From positions 1 to 17,076 of the forward strand of contig JBBHKE010000066.1 of assembly GCA_037447655.1 (NCBI GenBank): a stretch of DNA of 17,076 nucleotides, read 5' to 3'. A program made the position numbers and the translations under genes. Below the pieces are notes generated by a model. That model saw nothing but the letters and a program-made list of their open reading frames with translations, did no database searches and was not told the origin of the DNA. Origin of the DNA: Zygnema cylindricum (lineage: Eukaryota; Streptophyta; Zygnematophyceae; Zygnematales; Zygnemataceae). Positions 8,161-17,029 of the stretch are shown here, piece after piece (position 1 is the first letter of the stretch; every line of letters starts with the position of its first letter).

Positions 8161-9779
8161 TAATAACAAGGTAACTAAACTATCTCATCAAGATGAACCT
8201 CAAACTTATGGAGAGGCGATGACTTGTCCAGAAAGAAACCGGTGGAAGACAGCCATCAATGAGGAGATGGCCTCAATTATGGCAGTCGATACTTGGGAGC
8301 TGGTGGATTGTCCACCTAACCGAAAACCAATCGATTGTAAGTGGGTTTTCACATTAAAACTGAACCCAGATAACCCAATCGAGTGCTACAAGGCCCGATT
8401 AGTGGCAAAGGGATTTACACAAAAGGAGGGAATTGACTACGAGGAAACCTTTGCCTCGGTGGTCAAATTTCCCTCTGTCCGCATACTTCTCAGCCTGGCA
8501 GCAGCGGAAGACATGGAAGTTCACCAGATGGACATCAAGATAGCCTTTTTGCATGGAGAATTGGAAGAGGAGATCTTCATGCGACAGCCCGAAGGGTTTG
8601 TGGAGGAAGGAGAGGAGAGTAAGGTATGCCGGCTGATTAAATCTCTTTATGGTTTAAAACAGGCGCCTCGACAGTGGAATAAGAAGCTTGATGAGTTTCT
8701 TACCGGTCTAGGATATATCCGAATCAGTTCAGATCACTCAATCTATGTTTTCGAAGATGAGGAAGGTTTTATATTTATTGCAATTTATGTTGATGATTTG
8801 CTTGTTTTAAGTAAATCAATGGAAAAAATTAATAAACTGAAAACCGATCTTAAGGGGAGATTTGAAATGAAGGATATGGGGGAAGCAAAATATATTTGGG
8901 AATTGAAGTAGAGAGAGACCTAAAAAGAAAAATTATAAGATTGACTCAAAAGGAAGCAATAGGGAACATGCTTGAAAAATTTCAGATGCATAAAACTAAT
9001 AGTTGTACAACTCCGATGGAGTTGAAGAAGGGAAGTGAGGGGAGTGAGGAAGAAGAAGTCATAGTCTTGGACGAGGAATTATCTCTTGAAGAACAAAAGT
9101 TCATGCAGACTATTCCTTACAGGGAAGTAGTGGGAAGTCTAATCTATTTTATGAATTGTACCCGGCCAGATTTAGCTGCAGCTATAGGAGTGCTGAGTAG
9201 AAGTCTAAATGCTCCCACTAAGAGGGATCGGGGGGCAGATAAAAGAGTCCTAAGATACTTGATAGGAACTAGGGATCTATGGTTGCATTTGGGTGGGGAG
9301 AATAGTGACATCGCTACTTGGAGTAATGCCAATTATGGTGATGCTCCGATGAGGAGATGCACTTCTGGATATGTATTATATGTGGGTGATCGGGCTTGCT
9401 GTTGGAGTAGCAAACAACAAAAAGTTATTGCTCAGTCCACCATGGAGGCTGAGTATATGGCCTCTTGCTCTGTTGTAAAAGAATTGATGTGGGTCAAGTC
9501 TTTGCTTGGTGAGCTTGGTCACTTTAAAAGTGGTGTGCATAAAATTTTTGTGATAATCATGCAGCAATTGCTATTTCTGCCAATCCTAAACATCATTTTA
9601 AAGCCAAACACATGGACATCAGACTCAGCTTTGTTAGAGAGAAAGTAGAAAACAAATTAATCAGTTTAGAGTATCGACCAGATAGTGAGATGGCAGCAGA
9701 TATGATGACGAAACCTGTGCCTTCCCCTAAGCTAATATTCTGCAGGGAGAAGTGTGGTCTGAAATTAAAGATTGACTAG
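8161..9779 (+). pseudogene. CopB reverse transcriptase and RNase H
   Basis: RT has WVFTLKLNPD, YKARLVAKGFTQ, the catalytic Asp of QMDIKIAFLHGEL (8531-8533), SLYGLKQAPRQW and YVDD (8786-8797). The frame shifts at 8895-8897, where one T appears lost from a T run; reading continues as GIEVERDLKRK from about 8899. RNase H follows with STSGY-like CTSGYVLYVGD, STMEAEYM (about 9436-9459) and VKELMWV. Its first catalytic motif reads WSNANYGD (from 9319): the usual SDAD aspartates are both Asn, each a G-to-A change. A second lost T at 9545-9549 shifts the frame; the domain then reaches MMTKPVPSP and the natural TAG at 9777-9779. It converts element RNA into cDNA. Confidence 0.93.
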
Positions 9780-9792
9780 AAAATAAGGGGAG
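9780..9792 (+). promoter_or_regulatory. CopB polypurine tract
   Basis: AAAATAAGGGGAG lies directly between the gag-pol stop (9777-9779) and the 3' LTR TG at 9793. This is the expected primer site for plus-strand DNA synthesis. Confidence 0.85.
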
Positions 9793-9932
9793 TGTAGAAA
9801 CTAATGGTTTTTAAGTATTTTCTAGGTCTGAATAGAAATAAAGAAGTCGAGGCAGTCTACCTCTAACTTCTCTCTCCAACTCTCAAACTTGTCGCAGTCA
9901 CTGAGAAATTGGAGAGGAAGCTAGAGCCATGG

Positions 9933-10094
9933 CTACCTAGGCTATCCTGAGGTTTGCGGGAAATTTATACTAGTTAAGGGATTATTTACTAAAAGGTATA
10001 TGCGCCGGCCTGTCTACCTAGGCTATCCTGAGGTTTGCGGGAAATTTATGCTAGTTAAGGGATTATTTACTAAAAGGTATATGCGCCGGCCACA
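9933..10094. repeat. 81-bp tandem duplication in CopB 3' LTR
   Basis: CTACCTAGGCTATCCTGAGG starts at 9933 and again at 10014, and both copies end GCGCCGGCC. They differ at one or two bases. The 5' LTR holds one copy, so the duplication is specific to this LTR. It repeats the TTTT terminator region of the tRNA-like module. Confidence 0.93.
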
Positions 10095-10156
10095 GGATTT
10101 GATCCTGGTACCTGCCGGCCGACGACCAGAAGTAGCCGGTAGCCTTAGCCGTTAAG
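10072..10156 (-). ncRNA. Antisense tRNA-like (Pol III-type) module in CopB 3' LTR
   Basis: On the minus strand: A-box-like region 10156-10136, B-box-like GGATCAAATCC at 10105-10095 (one base from GGTTCAAATCC), TTTT at 10075-10072. CCGG...CTGG between the boxes can form a short anticodon-like stem (one G-U pair). Transcription would point towards RNase H of CopB, but the TTTT would end it within the LTR. Confidence 0.5.
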
Positions 10157-10922
10157 TCTAGCAGTAGTGTTACGGATTATATAGTACGATATTTACTTAA
10201 ACATTAATACGTGGGTTAATTCATTTAACTGTAACTGTTTACGGTATACATAGATCCGGTAATGTATAAATACGGAATTCGGTACATGCACAAAATCAAT
10301 ACCGCGCATTTATTTCGTAAGTGAAACGAATACCGCGCATGTATTTATTACGGTTACGATTAAATTAGATTTTAATCGGACGGCCGGAATTAGCGCCGAG
10401 ATCGCGGAAGAAGATTTCGGCGATTTGTGGCCATCGCCACATCGGATGATGCGTGGCGACATTACATTGTATCGTGGAATCTCCGGAGATTATGGCACCG
10501 AATCCGGATATGACATGTGTCGACATTTGGGCCATGTCGTACAATGTTCGTACATAAAGTACACCGGCAGCTGTACTTTTGCGTACGGAACTGTATTCTG
10601 ATTGGTTCCGTACATCAGTAGATAGAGTCTGTGAGAGAGATAGGACTTAGAAAAATTAGGAGATAGGACCCTCTCTCCCAGAGAGCTTCTGTACAAAAGG
10701 TCAACTTTGACCCTTCATAACTTATCGCTCAGGGGAGCAAATTCAGAGATTCTTTTTGCTATCGACTCAAGGGAGTCTTGCCTTCACAAGGGTGTAAGTG
10801 GTCAGAATTTTTGTCTGCCTGGGTGGCAGTTGTTTTTGCTGAAACACAAAGGGGTCAGGATTATCGTAGAGGCTTCTTGGAAGCTGTCCACTCTGAGGAC
10901 TTATGGAGGTCTCAGAGTTTCA

Positions 10923-10927
10923 AATAA
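10923..10927. repeat. CopB target-site duplication, right copy (AATAA)
   Basis: AATAA follows the CA end of the 3' LTR and equals 4431-4435. Confidence 0.9.
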
Positions 10928-11778
10928 TAGCCACCCTCGCAGAAAAAAATCTGACAACCTTCACCACTATGAAGGCAAGAATCCCCTGAGTCTATAGCAA
11001 AAAGAATCTCTGAATTTGCTCCCCTGAGCAGTAAGTTATGGCTGGTCAAAAAAGACCTTTATATTTACAAGCTCTCCTAGAGAGAGGTACCTAAATATCA
11101 CTAAGTCTCGGTCTGCCTACTCACGACTACCTACTACTAAACCCTAGTCCAATAGGAGCACTATATAATACAAGAAGGTATAATGGGCGATGTACTTATT
11201 GTACGTCTATTGTACGACATAGTCTACAAGGTAACACCTCTCAAATTGGGAGCCATGGTTCCTCCTCCCATCTTCTTTGGTATCAAATAATGCGGCGCCA
11301 CGTGGCATCGCGTGAGGGTATCTCCAAATGCCGCCAAGAGCCTACTTCGAGTGGCGGCTACAATGTTGGTCGCTCGATCAAAACATATTTTACACGGTTT
11401 AGATTCGCGTACGTAAATGAATTGTTCCTCTTCGTTAAATTTGGTGTTACTTAGCCGTTTTGTTAATGTTTATATATCTTTTAAATCCGTCACGTGTATC
11501 GTTTCATAACGCTTTAATGGTTAAGGCGCCCGGCTATATAGAATCCAGAATTCGCAGGTTCAAATCCGGATTAGGTCACAATTTGGTAAAATATCATCTA
11601 CTTCAAAATCTGCCACTTTCTAAATATGGCGGCAACCATGGAGTGCCTTTGATCCTCACTCTCTCTCTCTCTCTCTCTTTAAAGTATAACTAAACTAGAG
11701 AAGTGAACTTATTAATTACCTTGTTTTTACAATTCATTTTAGACCTAGAAAATACTAAAATAACCATTAATTTCTACA
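10928..11778 (-). mobile_element. LTR-C (minus-strand solo LTR), right piece
   Basis: The reverse complement matches the CopB LTR along its length. Landmarks are CATAACTTACTGCTCAGGGG (from 11038 downwards), GTCGTACAATAGACGTACA, the tRNA-like module, and finally TGTAGAAATTAATGG with TATTTTCTAGGTCT, which equals the CopB LTR start; TG lies at 11778-11777. Together with 4343-4435 it makes about 944 bp, close to the 1007 bp of CopB. Identity is clearly lower than between the CopB LTRs, so LTR-C is an older copy or a sister subfamily. It includes a CT microsatellite (11659-11678) not expanded in CopB. Confidence 0.9.
11508..11580 (+). ncRNA. tRNA-like module in LTR-C (best preserved copy)
   Basis: TTAATGGTTAAGGCGC at 11514-11529 resembles the D-arm/A box of type II (Leu/Ser) tRNAs, and GGTTCAAATCC at 11557-11567 is an exact B-box consensus. 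The anticodon and acceptor stems do not pair well, and no TTTT stop follows closely. It lies antisense to the LTR, as in CopB. It is read as a tRNA-derived relic or Pol III-like promoter carried by the LTR rather than a working tRNA gene. Confidence 0.55.
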
Positions 11779-13387
11779 ACAACCCTTGCTTGCGCTTATT
11801 CAACTGGTGCCTCTGCCTCTCATATCCACTCCCCTCTCTCTCAAATCTGCTCTCAAATGCCTTGACTCTCCCCTTTGGAAAAGTGCAGTTGACGCAGAGT
11901 ATTCCGCCCTTATATCCAACCACACTTGGAATCTTGTTTCTCTTCCTTCAGGTCGCAAAGCCATCGGTTCAAAGTGGGTTTTTCGCGTTAAACAAAAAGC
12001 GGACGGATCCATCGACAAATACAAAGCCCGCTTAGTGGCAAAAGGATTCTCTCAAATTTAAGGAATTGATTTCACTGAAACTTATGCTTCGGTTGCTCGC
12101 CTCACGTCGATTCGCGCTCTCCTTGCATTGGTTGTTGAACATGATTTCCATGTTCATCAAATGGATGTGAAAAATGCCTTTTTGAACGGTGTCCTCTCAG
12201 AACATATTTATATGCAACAAACTGAAGGGTATGTGTCCCCTGGCTCTGAACACTTATTCTGTCACCTCATCAAAACAATCTACGGTTTGAAACAATCCCC
12301 TCGTGTTTAGAACCATACTATCGATGCCACTATGAAGAAAGAAGGCTTCACTCATATTGACGCTGACTTTAGCATTTATTCCCATGGCTCAGGTGCTTCT
12401 TTAATCATCGTTGTTATTTTTGTTGATGACCTCATCCTTGTTGGTCCATCTATCTCTGAGATTTCCACCGTTAAACTCTTTCATCAGTGTCATTTTGACA
12501 TGAGTGACCTCGGTGAACGCACCTACTATCTTGGAATCCAAGTCCTCCGTAATCGCTCCACTAAGACTTTTTGCCTCCTCAGGAAAATTTTACCTCTGAT
12601 CTCCTTGACCGTTTTGGTATGACCGATTGCTCTTCTATCTCCACTCCCTTAGATGCCAGTTCCCCTCTTGTCCCCTCCACCGACGCCCTCCTCTCCCTTT
12701 CCCTCCATGTTACTAATCGCTCCATGGTCGGTGCCCTTATGTATGCCATGCAAGCTACTCGGCCAGATATTGATACCGCAGTTACGAAACTTGGTCAATT
12801 TCTTCAGCTACCTTCTCCATATCATCTTGCAGCTGCTAAAGGGGTGTTTCGCTATCTGCAGGGCACTAAATCCTTTTACCTTACTTACTCTTCCTGTGGT
12901 TCGACTGCCCTCCTCGGATTTTGTTGACTCCGAGTGGGCCCACGATGAGCTTTCTCGACTTTCTACTACTGGCTCTTGTTATTCCTTGGGAAATGGGCTT
13001 ATCTCTTGGTCTTGCAAGAAACAACCTACGACACCTTCCTCAAGTACTGAGGCCAAATACATGGTTGCCTGCCATTCTGCCAATGAAGCTGCTTGGCTTC
13101 GATCCCTTCTCACCAATCACGGTTTTCCTCCCTCCGGTCCCACTCCCATCTACTCCGACTCTCAAGGTGTCCTCGCTTTTATCAGGAATCTAGATCACCA
13201 CAAGCGCACCAAGCAGATCGACATCCAATATCACAATTCTCGGGAGCGTGTCGAGGATGGCACCCTTCAATTTCTCTATGTGAAATCTACAGATCAAGTT
13301 GCTGACTTTCTCACCCAAGCTCTTCATCGCCCCCATTTCGAACAACATCGCTTCTCCTCCGGCCTTCGTCCTCCTCTTTCCTCCTAA
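11779..13387 (+). pseudogene. CopA reverse transcriptase and RNase H
   Basis: Resumes CopA pol after LTR-C. SPLWKSAVDAEYSAL and GSKWVFRVKQ begin RT, then YKARLVAKGFSQ, QMDVKNAFLNG (catalytic Asp 12164-12166), TIYGLKQSP and FVDD (12419-12430). TAA at 12059-12061 replaces the Gln of 'Q-G-I-D' and TAG at 12308-12310 replaces a Trp, both single transitions. The frame changes near 12590 and returns near 12920. RNase H holds FVDSEWAHDE (from about 12918), TTGSCYSLGNGLISW, STEAKYM (Glu to Lys in the usual TEAEYM), YSDSQGVLAFI, and TDQVADFLTQALHRPHFE before TAA 13385-13387. Catalytic RT aspartates survive, but stops make it inactive. It is a different copia branch from CopB, judging by sequence. Confidence 0.9.
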
Positions 13388-13441
13388 TTTTTCAAGTTAC
13401 CCTTTATTTTTCATCTAAGTACTCCTTTGTAGTTTTAGCTT

Positions 13442-13451
13442 AAGATGGGGG
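13442..13451 (+). promoter_or_regulatory. CopA polypurine tract
   Basis: AAGATGGGGG directly precedes the TGTTAAGGG start of the 3' LTR and lies 54 bases after the pol stop. One T interrupts the purines. Confidence 0.75.
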
Positions 13452-13878
13452 TGTTAAGGGTAATTTCACGTAATGTTTTTCTCTCTTGAATACTTACGAT
13501 CCACTTTAGGTTATTTTGTTGTAAGTGTAATTGACCGTATTCCAACCCTATTCCGCTTGTTAGTGCTTCGTCCACTTTTGCCTCTTTTATCCTAAATTCA
13601 ACATGACCGTACTCCACTTATTCAAGTGCGGTCTTGTAAATTGTACGTTTGGTCTTATTCTTTCTTTTTCTTTCGTTGGTCAAACTTTGACTAATAGATT
13701 TGGTCTTTGTGTAGCCGCCCAAATCTACTTTGTGTAGCGTAGTACAATGCTATCCACAGTAATTAGCATTGTCATACTTTGTATAAAATGATCTCGTTTT
13801 ATAATGAAATCATCACTCGATCATACAATTCCAAATACTTTGATTCTCCTTGTCTCTTCTTATGGCATCCAATAATCA
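13452..13878 (+). repeat. CopA 3' LTR (about 427 bp)
   Basis: Starts TGTTAAGGGTAATTTCA, aligns with 363-989, and lacks the hairpin insertion and tandem duplication found there. TATAAAA at 13782-13788 is a possible TATA box, absent from the 5' copy. The right edge is set at CA 13878; homology to the 5' side includes ATGGCATCCAATAAT, the region that starts gag at 975. Confidence 0.8.
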
Positions 13879-14109
13879 TAAATCTTACACGTGCTCGAAA
13901 GACTAGGATATCGTGACATGTTATATGGGCGCAATCTAAGGCCGAATACAGTCGATACCACGTGTCGTCAAATATTTCAACGTCGTTGATTCGGTACAGA
14001 ATGGAAGATTAGAAATACTCAACCTCTTACTGGCCGTTTTTTTTATTAGGAGGAAGCGGTCTGTCGGTATAGTGATTCTTGCTTCCTAATGGCTATTGAC
14101 TTCGGCAAA
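13879..14109. other. Unassigned stretch between CopA and the Harbinger-like element
   Basis: No coding, repeat or RNA feature was recognised. It does not match CopA gag beyond the LTR edge. Confidence 0.5.
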
Positions 14110-14112
14110 TAA

Positions 14113-14890
14113 GGGTATGTCCCCATGTGCATAAGTAAGGGTTTTTTTTTGTCGTTTTCCTTTAAAACTTAGCCCTGTACTGCCTAAGTTGCAACCGTAC
14201 GAAGGAATCGCAAATGTTTAGAGTACAACTTGCGTCATCCTCGAACTTAGGATGTACAAAAATTTGTCGTCTTGTGTTTTTAGACCCACTTCCACGACAA
14301 AAAATATCATCTCCAACCTTACGTTTAAAACATATGAGCGATGTGTTTTAAATCTAGGTATTTTTCGATAAACAAATAGGAACATATTTTGGCACTTGCC
14401 ATAATTCTCGAAATTTTTCATACGATTTCCAAAGACAAAGAAAAGTCCAATATTCACTATGTTTGTCCGTTTGCGTTTAATACGATAAAAAATTTGCACA
14501 ATTTGTTTGGTTTTGTCCGTTTTCACCCAGTACAATTTTTTTTTTTTGCAGGGGTCTAGAAATTTTGATGCCATTTCACGTCGAGCGGCCAGGCGACACG
14601 AAGGCAAAGCGCATCTTTTTCAACCGTGAATCTGCACAGGCCGGAATGCGGTATGTCTACAATATCACGGTAAGACATGCGACGTCACGAGCAGTTCCAA
14701 AAAATAACGTGCGACAACACAGATTGTAGACGTTGATAGCCGTCACAAGTATTGTCGACGTATACAATCGTCGCAAATGTCAGTTACGATTACGTTTTTA
14801 CACATAGGTACACTTGAAAACTGGGTCCGGCGGATCCGCGCTAAAATACAAAGTAAGTTCGCTAAGTTACAAGTACATGGGGACATACCC
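14113..14890. mobile_element. PIF/Harbinger (Tourist-like) non-autonomous DNA element
   Basis: 16-bp perfect terminal inverted repeats: GGGTATGTCCCCATGT at 14113-14128 and its complement at 14875-14890. They are flanked by TAA on both sides (14110-14112 and 14891-14893). A 3-bp TAA/TTA duplication and GG-starting repeats are hallmarks of PIF/Harbinger and Tourist MITEs. The element is 778 bp with no transposase: the 129-residue minus-strand frame at 14218-14607 has no DDE or recognisable motif. Confidence 0.75.
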
Positions 14891-14917
14891 TAAGTCTTAA
14901 TTTAGGTTGGTATGGTT

Positions 14918-15273
14918 GTCAAGAACAAGACTCTATAGTCCATAGTTCAAAAGTAGGCGTTTCTATGGTAGGCCTTTGGTCGGCGACTTTAGCGTAAGTT
15001 GTGTTATGGGCTTTTCATGTGATTTTTCTTAGATCGCTACTTTGATCAATGACCGTCCGATCGTCCGAATCTGACGGTGTAAATAAAAAATTTTGGCCCG
15101 AATGTTTTAATTGGTCCAATTTTTGGTCCGAATGTTTTAATTGGTCCGAATAGGTCCGGATACAATATGGGTCTTAAGGTCATATTGTATGTTTTGCATA
15201 AAATAGGCATATTGTATGGGCCTACTTTCACCTACTTTTGAACTATGCTATAGTCGATAGTCTCTGTTCAGTC
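14918..15273. mobile_element. Inverted-repeat (MITE-like) element
   Basis: CATAGTTCAAAAGTAGG at 14941-14957 is the exact complement of 15231-15247. The match extends outward imperfectly to about 14918 and 15273 (AGAACAAGACT against AGTCTCTGTTC). The interior holds a 30-bp tandem repeat and short ATACAATATG/CATATTGTAT inverted repeats. I could not define exact ends or a duplication. Confidence 0.55.
15091..15150. repeat. 30-bp tandem repeat, two copies
   Basis: TTTTGG(C/T)CCGAATGTTTTAATTGGTCC occurs at 15091 and 15121 with period 30 and about three differences. It lies inside the inverted-repeat element at 14918-15273. Confidence 0.9.
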
Positions 15274-16432
15274 TCTGCAAGTACGGATAATGTACAGTAA
15301 CTGTACGAATGCTATTTACGTACATGTCAAATTTGACCCACTTTGCTGGTCCGTTTCTTCCGTGGCAGGAGTCATAGTTCCGATAAAAAAATTGGAAACG
15401 CTATATTGAGTTTTTCGTATAGTACGCATACTGTACTTGAAAAGGTATTACACTAAAAGGGCTTCCAGTTGTCGGCTTTTTTCGAACGGGCAGGTTATCT
15501 CAAAATTGTTTTTTATGAGCTGACCAGGTTTGTTAGAATCCAGGACCTGAAATTACGGAGTTTTACGTAGTACTGCGAATATAAGCTACTTAAAATATCG
15601 CCCTTTTAAAAATATCGCGATTCATTGGTCAAAGACTTCGCATTCAATCGTACGAAATTTCGATTATATTTCTATGGTCCGATGCTTTTGAAATTGTTGC
15701 CGATGATCATAAAATCCAGGTTCGCAAGTGTGTGAAAACAGAATCTGTAGAGATTCTTGTTTTTTGCGATTAATTTTATTTATTTCTCCAAAATACCGTG
15801 CGTTTCATACAAAAATCGTACATGATTCCGTACGATCGGTCGCCACTTCATGCGAGTCAACTTCAGACCTAAATGTTAACAAACTCGAGAGCCAGTTTAT
15901 CGGAAAGGAAAACTTTGACGAATAATATAACTCCTTCGCACGTGAAACAAGATTTCAACCGCTTTCCACGATTGCAAGTACACGTTTTTTTTTCTGCCCG
16001 TCGTACTCATGTACGGAAACAAATTTCAGGGGGTCGCTCTCCCTCTCCCACTCCCCTCTCTCCACTGTCCACTCCCTCTTGCTGCAATACCATAAAAAAA
16101 TCTTACGAGAAAAAAAAGCTCTGATTGGATATATAATTGGCTATCTCTGCGCAGAATTTGGTGTCACGTCGAGAGACAAAAGACAAAGCAGTCATGGCGG
16201 AAAGTTCCAGAATTAGTGACGTCGACAGTGTCACAAATGAGCATGACGTGGATCATATCATATCATATGACATTGCATCTACAGATGTAACGAATTTAAC
16301 TGACGATTTCTACTTTCGAACATGGAAATAGACCATAAACGCATACGTAGTCTCTTCGCTAAAAGACAATTTTTTTTACCAAAAGTTATGGTTGCATCGC
16401 CACATACCTTAAGATCCTTAATTTCATCGCGG
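15274..16432. other. Unassigned, AT-rich non-coding stretch
   Basis: No recognisable gene. Small structures are GTACAGT-A-ACTGTAC (15292-15306), a short hairpin around 15739-15763 and a CT-rich patch at 16036-16082. A 45-residue plus-strand frame at 16194-16331 begins GTCATGG (a fair plant start context) and is acidic (MAESSRISDVDSV), but has no known motif and no visible continuation. It could be a first exon or chance. Confidence 0.45.
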
Positions 16433-16713
16433 CCGTCGGATTATAATCTGCGTGTGTGCACCGAGAAATCATGTTGTAAGTGGTACAATAATAAATTAAC
16501 GACGATACTTTGTGTACACTTTATATAGTGTGATTTTTTTTTTCGCCACTTAAAAACTTTCCACCGTGCACACTTTCGGATTATTAATCTGACGGCTTCG
16601 ATTGAGATGCAAGATTGCCAGCATTCGATTTGCTGTCTCTAATAGAAATTCGTGAAAGTGTGCACGGAGAAAAGATGTTTGAAGTGGCGAAAAAGTCAAA
16701 AACAATATCACAT
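16433..16713. repeat. Alternating inverted module (+/-/+), MITE-like
   Basis: Three copies of a ~50-60 bp module: plus 16433-16484, minus 16528-16595, plus 16651-16713. They share GTGTGCAC(C/G)G(A/T)G(A/G)AA and a following AAGTGG. Copies 1 and 2 also share CCGTC(G/A)GATTA at their outer edges, making a ~163-bp inverted-repeat unit (16433-16595). Copies 2 and 3 share the TTCGCCACTT side. This looks like a hairpin element plus a further half copy. Confidence 0.6.
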
Positions 16714-16960
16714 AGCGATACAGGGTATACCGTACAGATAGTGTTCGCATTTATTTTCGCGTGGTACGTTCGTACCACGAAGCCGAGTCGAAAACTGTAC
16801 GGAAAACAGGGTCATGTACGAAACTGTACTTTTCATGCTCCTCGTAAGGCGCGTGGATTTCCCGCCATTAAGATCCCAAAAATAAAATGGACCCCAAAAA
16901 CAGGGCGCGAATCGAAATTTTGGGTCTCTGAAACTCTGTCACCTGACAATTGACGAGTCG
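16714..16960. other. Unassigned stretch
   Basis: No feature was recognised. An open plus-strand frame ending at 16953 begins inside the repeat module and has no known motif. Confidence 0.4.
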
Positions 16961-17029
16961 TCTTCTCTCTCTCTCTCTCGCTCTCTCTCTCTCGCTCTCT
17001 CTCATCTCCTTCCCCAGGTTCTCCCTTTT

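Larger units (their letters stand above)
4436..10922 (+). mobile_element. CopB: complete, recently decayed Ty1/copia retrotransposon
   Basis: All landmarks are present: 5' LTR 4436-5442 (TG...CA), primer-binding site from 5443, gag-pol from 5447 to 9779, polypurine tract 9780-9792, 3' LTR 9793-10922, and AATAA duplications outside. Domain order is Gag, protease, integrase, RT, RNase H, which defines copia rather than gypsy. Counting by eye, the LTRs differ at about 23 substitutions plus two large indels, so insertion is recent compared with CopA. It sits inside LTR-C, an opposite-strand LTR of its own family. The copy cannot make a full polyprotein as it stands (six stops, two frameshifts). 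The lineage within copia is not certain. Confidence 0.95.
9793..10922 (+). repeat. CopB 3' LTR (1130 bp)
   Basis: Starts TGTAGAAACTAATGG and ends GAGTTTCA, matching the 5' LTR. It is 123 bp longer: an 81-bp tandem duplication (9933-10094) plus a 42-bp segment (about 10167-10208) deleted from the 5' LTR. Substitutions against the 5' LTR are concentrated in the last ~230 bp. Followed by AATAA. Confidence 0.95.
363..13878 (+). mobile_element. CopA: old Ty1/copia LTR retrotransposon, split by nested insertions
   Basis: Two related direct repeats (363-989 and 13452-13878), both starting TGTTAAGGGTAATTTCA, flank gag, protease, integrase, reverse transcriptase and RNase H remnants in the copia order (integrase before RT). 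A purine tract lies directly before the right repeat. The element is non-functional: stops and frameshifts in every domain, a 43-bp duplication in gag, loss of the integrase zinc-binding region, and a 7.4-kb insertion between 4343 and 11778. The LTRs differ by many substitutions and large indels, so it is much older than CopB. I found no convincing target-site duplication. The right edge is uncertain because LTR homology continues over the gag start codon. Confidence 0.9.

Noticed and set aside
11508-11580. A functional tRNA gene
   Set aside because: A and B boxes are good, but acceptor and anticodon stems do not pair and the sequence lies in an LTR; reported as tRNA-like only.
14218-14607. 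129-residue minus-strand open frame inside the Harbinger-like element
   Set aside because: No DDE triad, zinc finger or other known motif; composition looks like translated AT-rich non-coding DNA.
16615-16953. 112-residue plus-strand frame near the right end
   Set aside because: Starts inside an inverted-repeat module and has no recognisable domain; likely chance.
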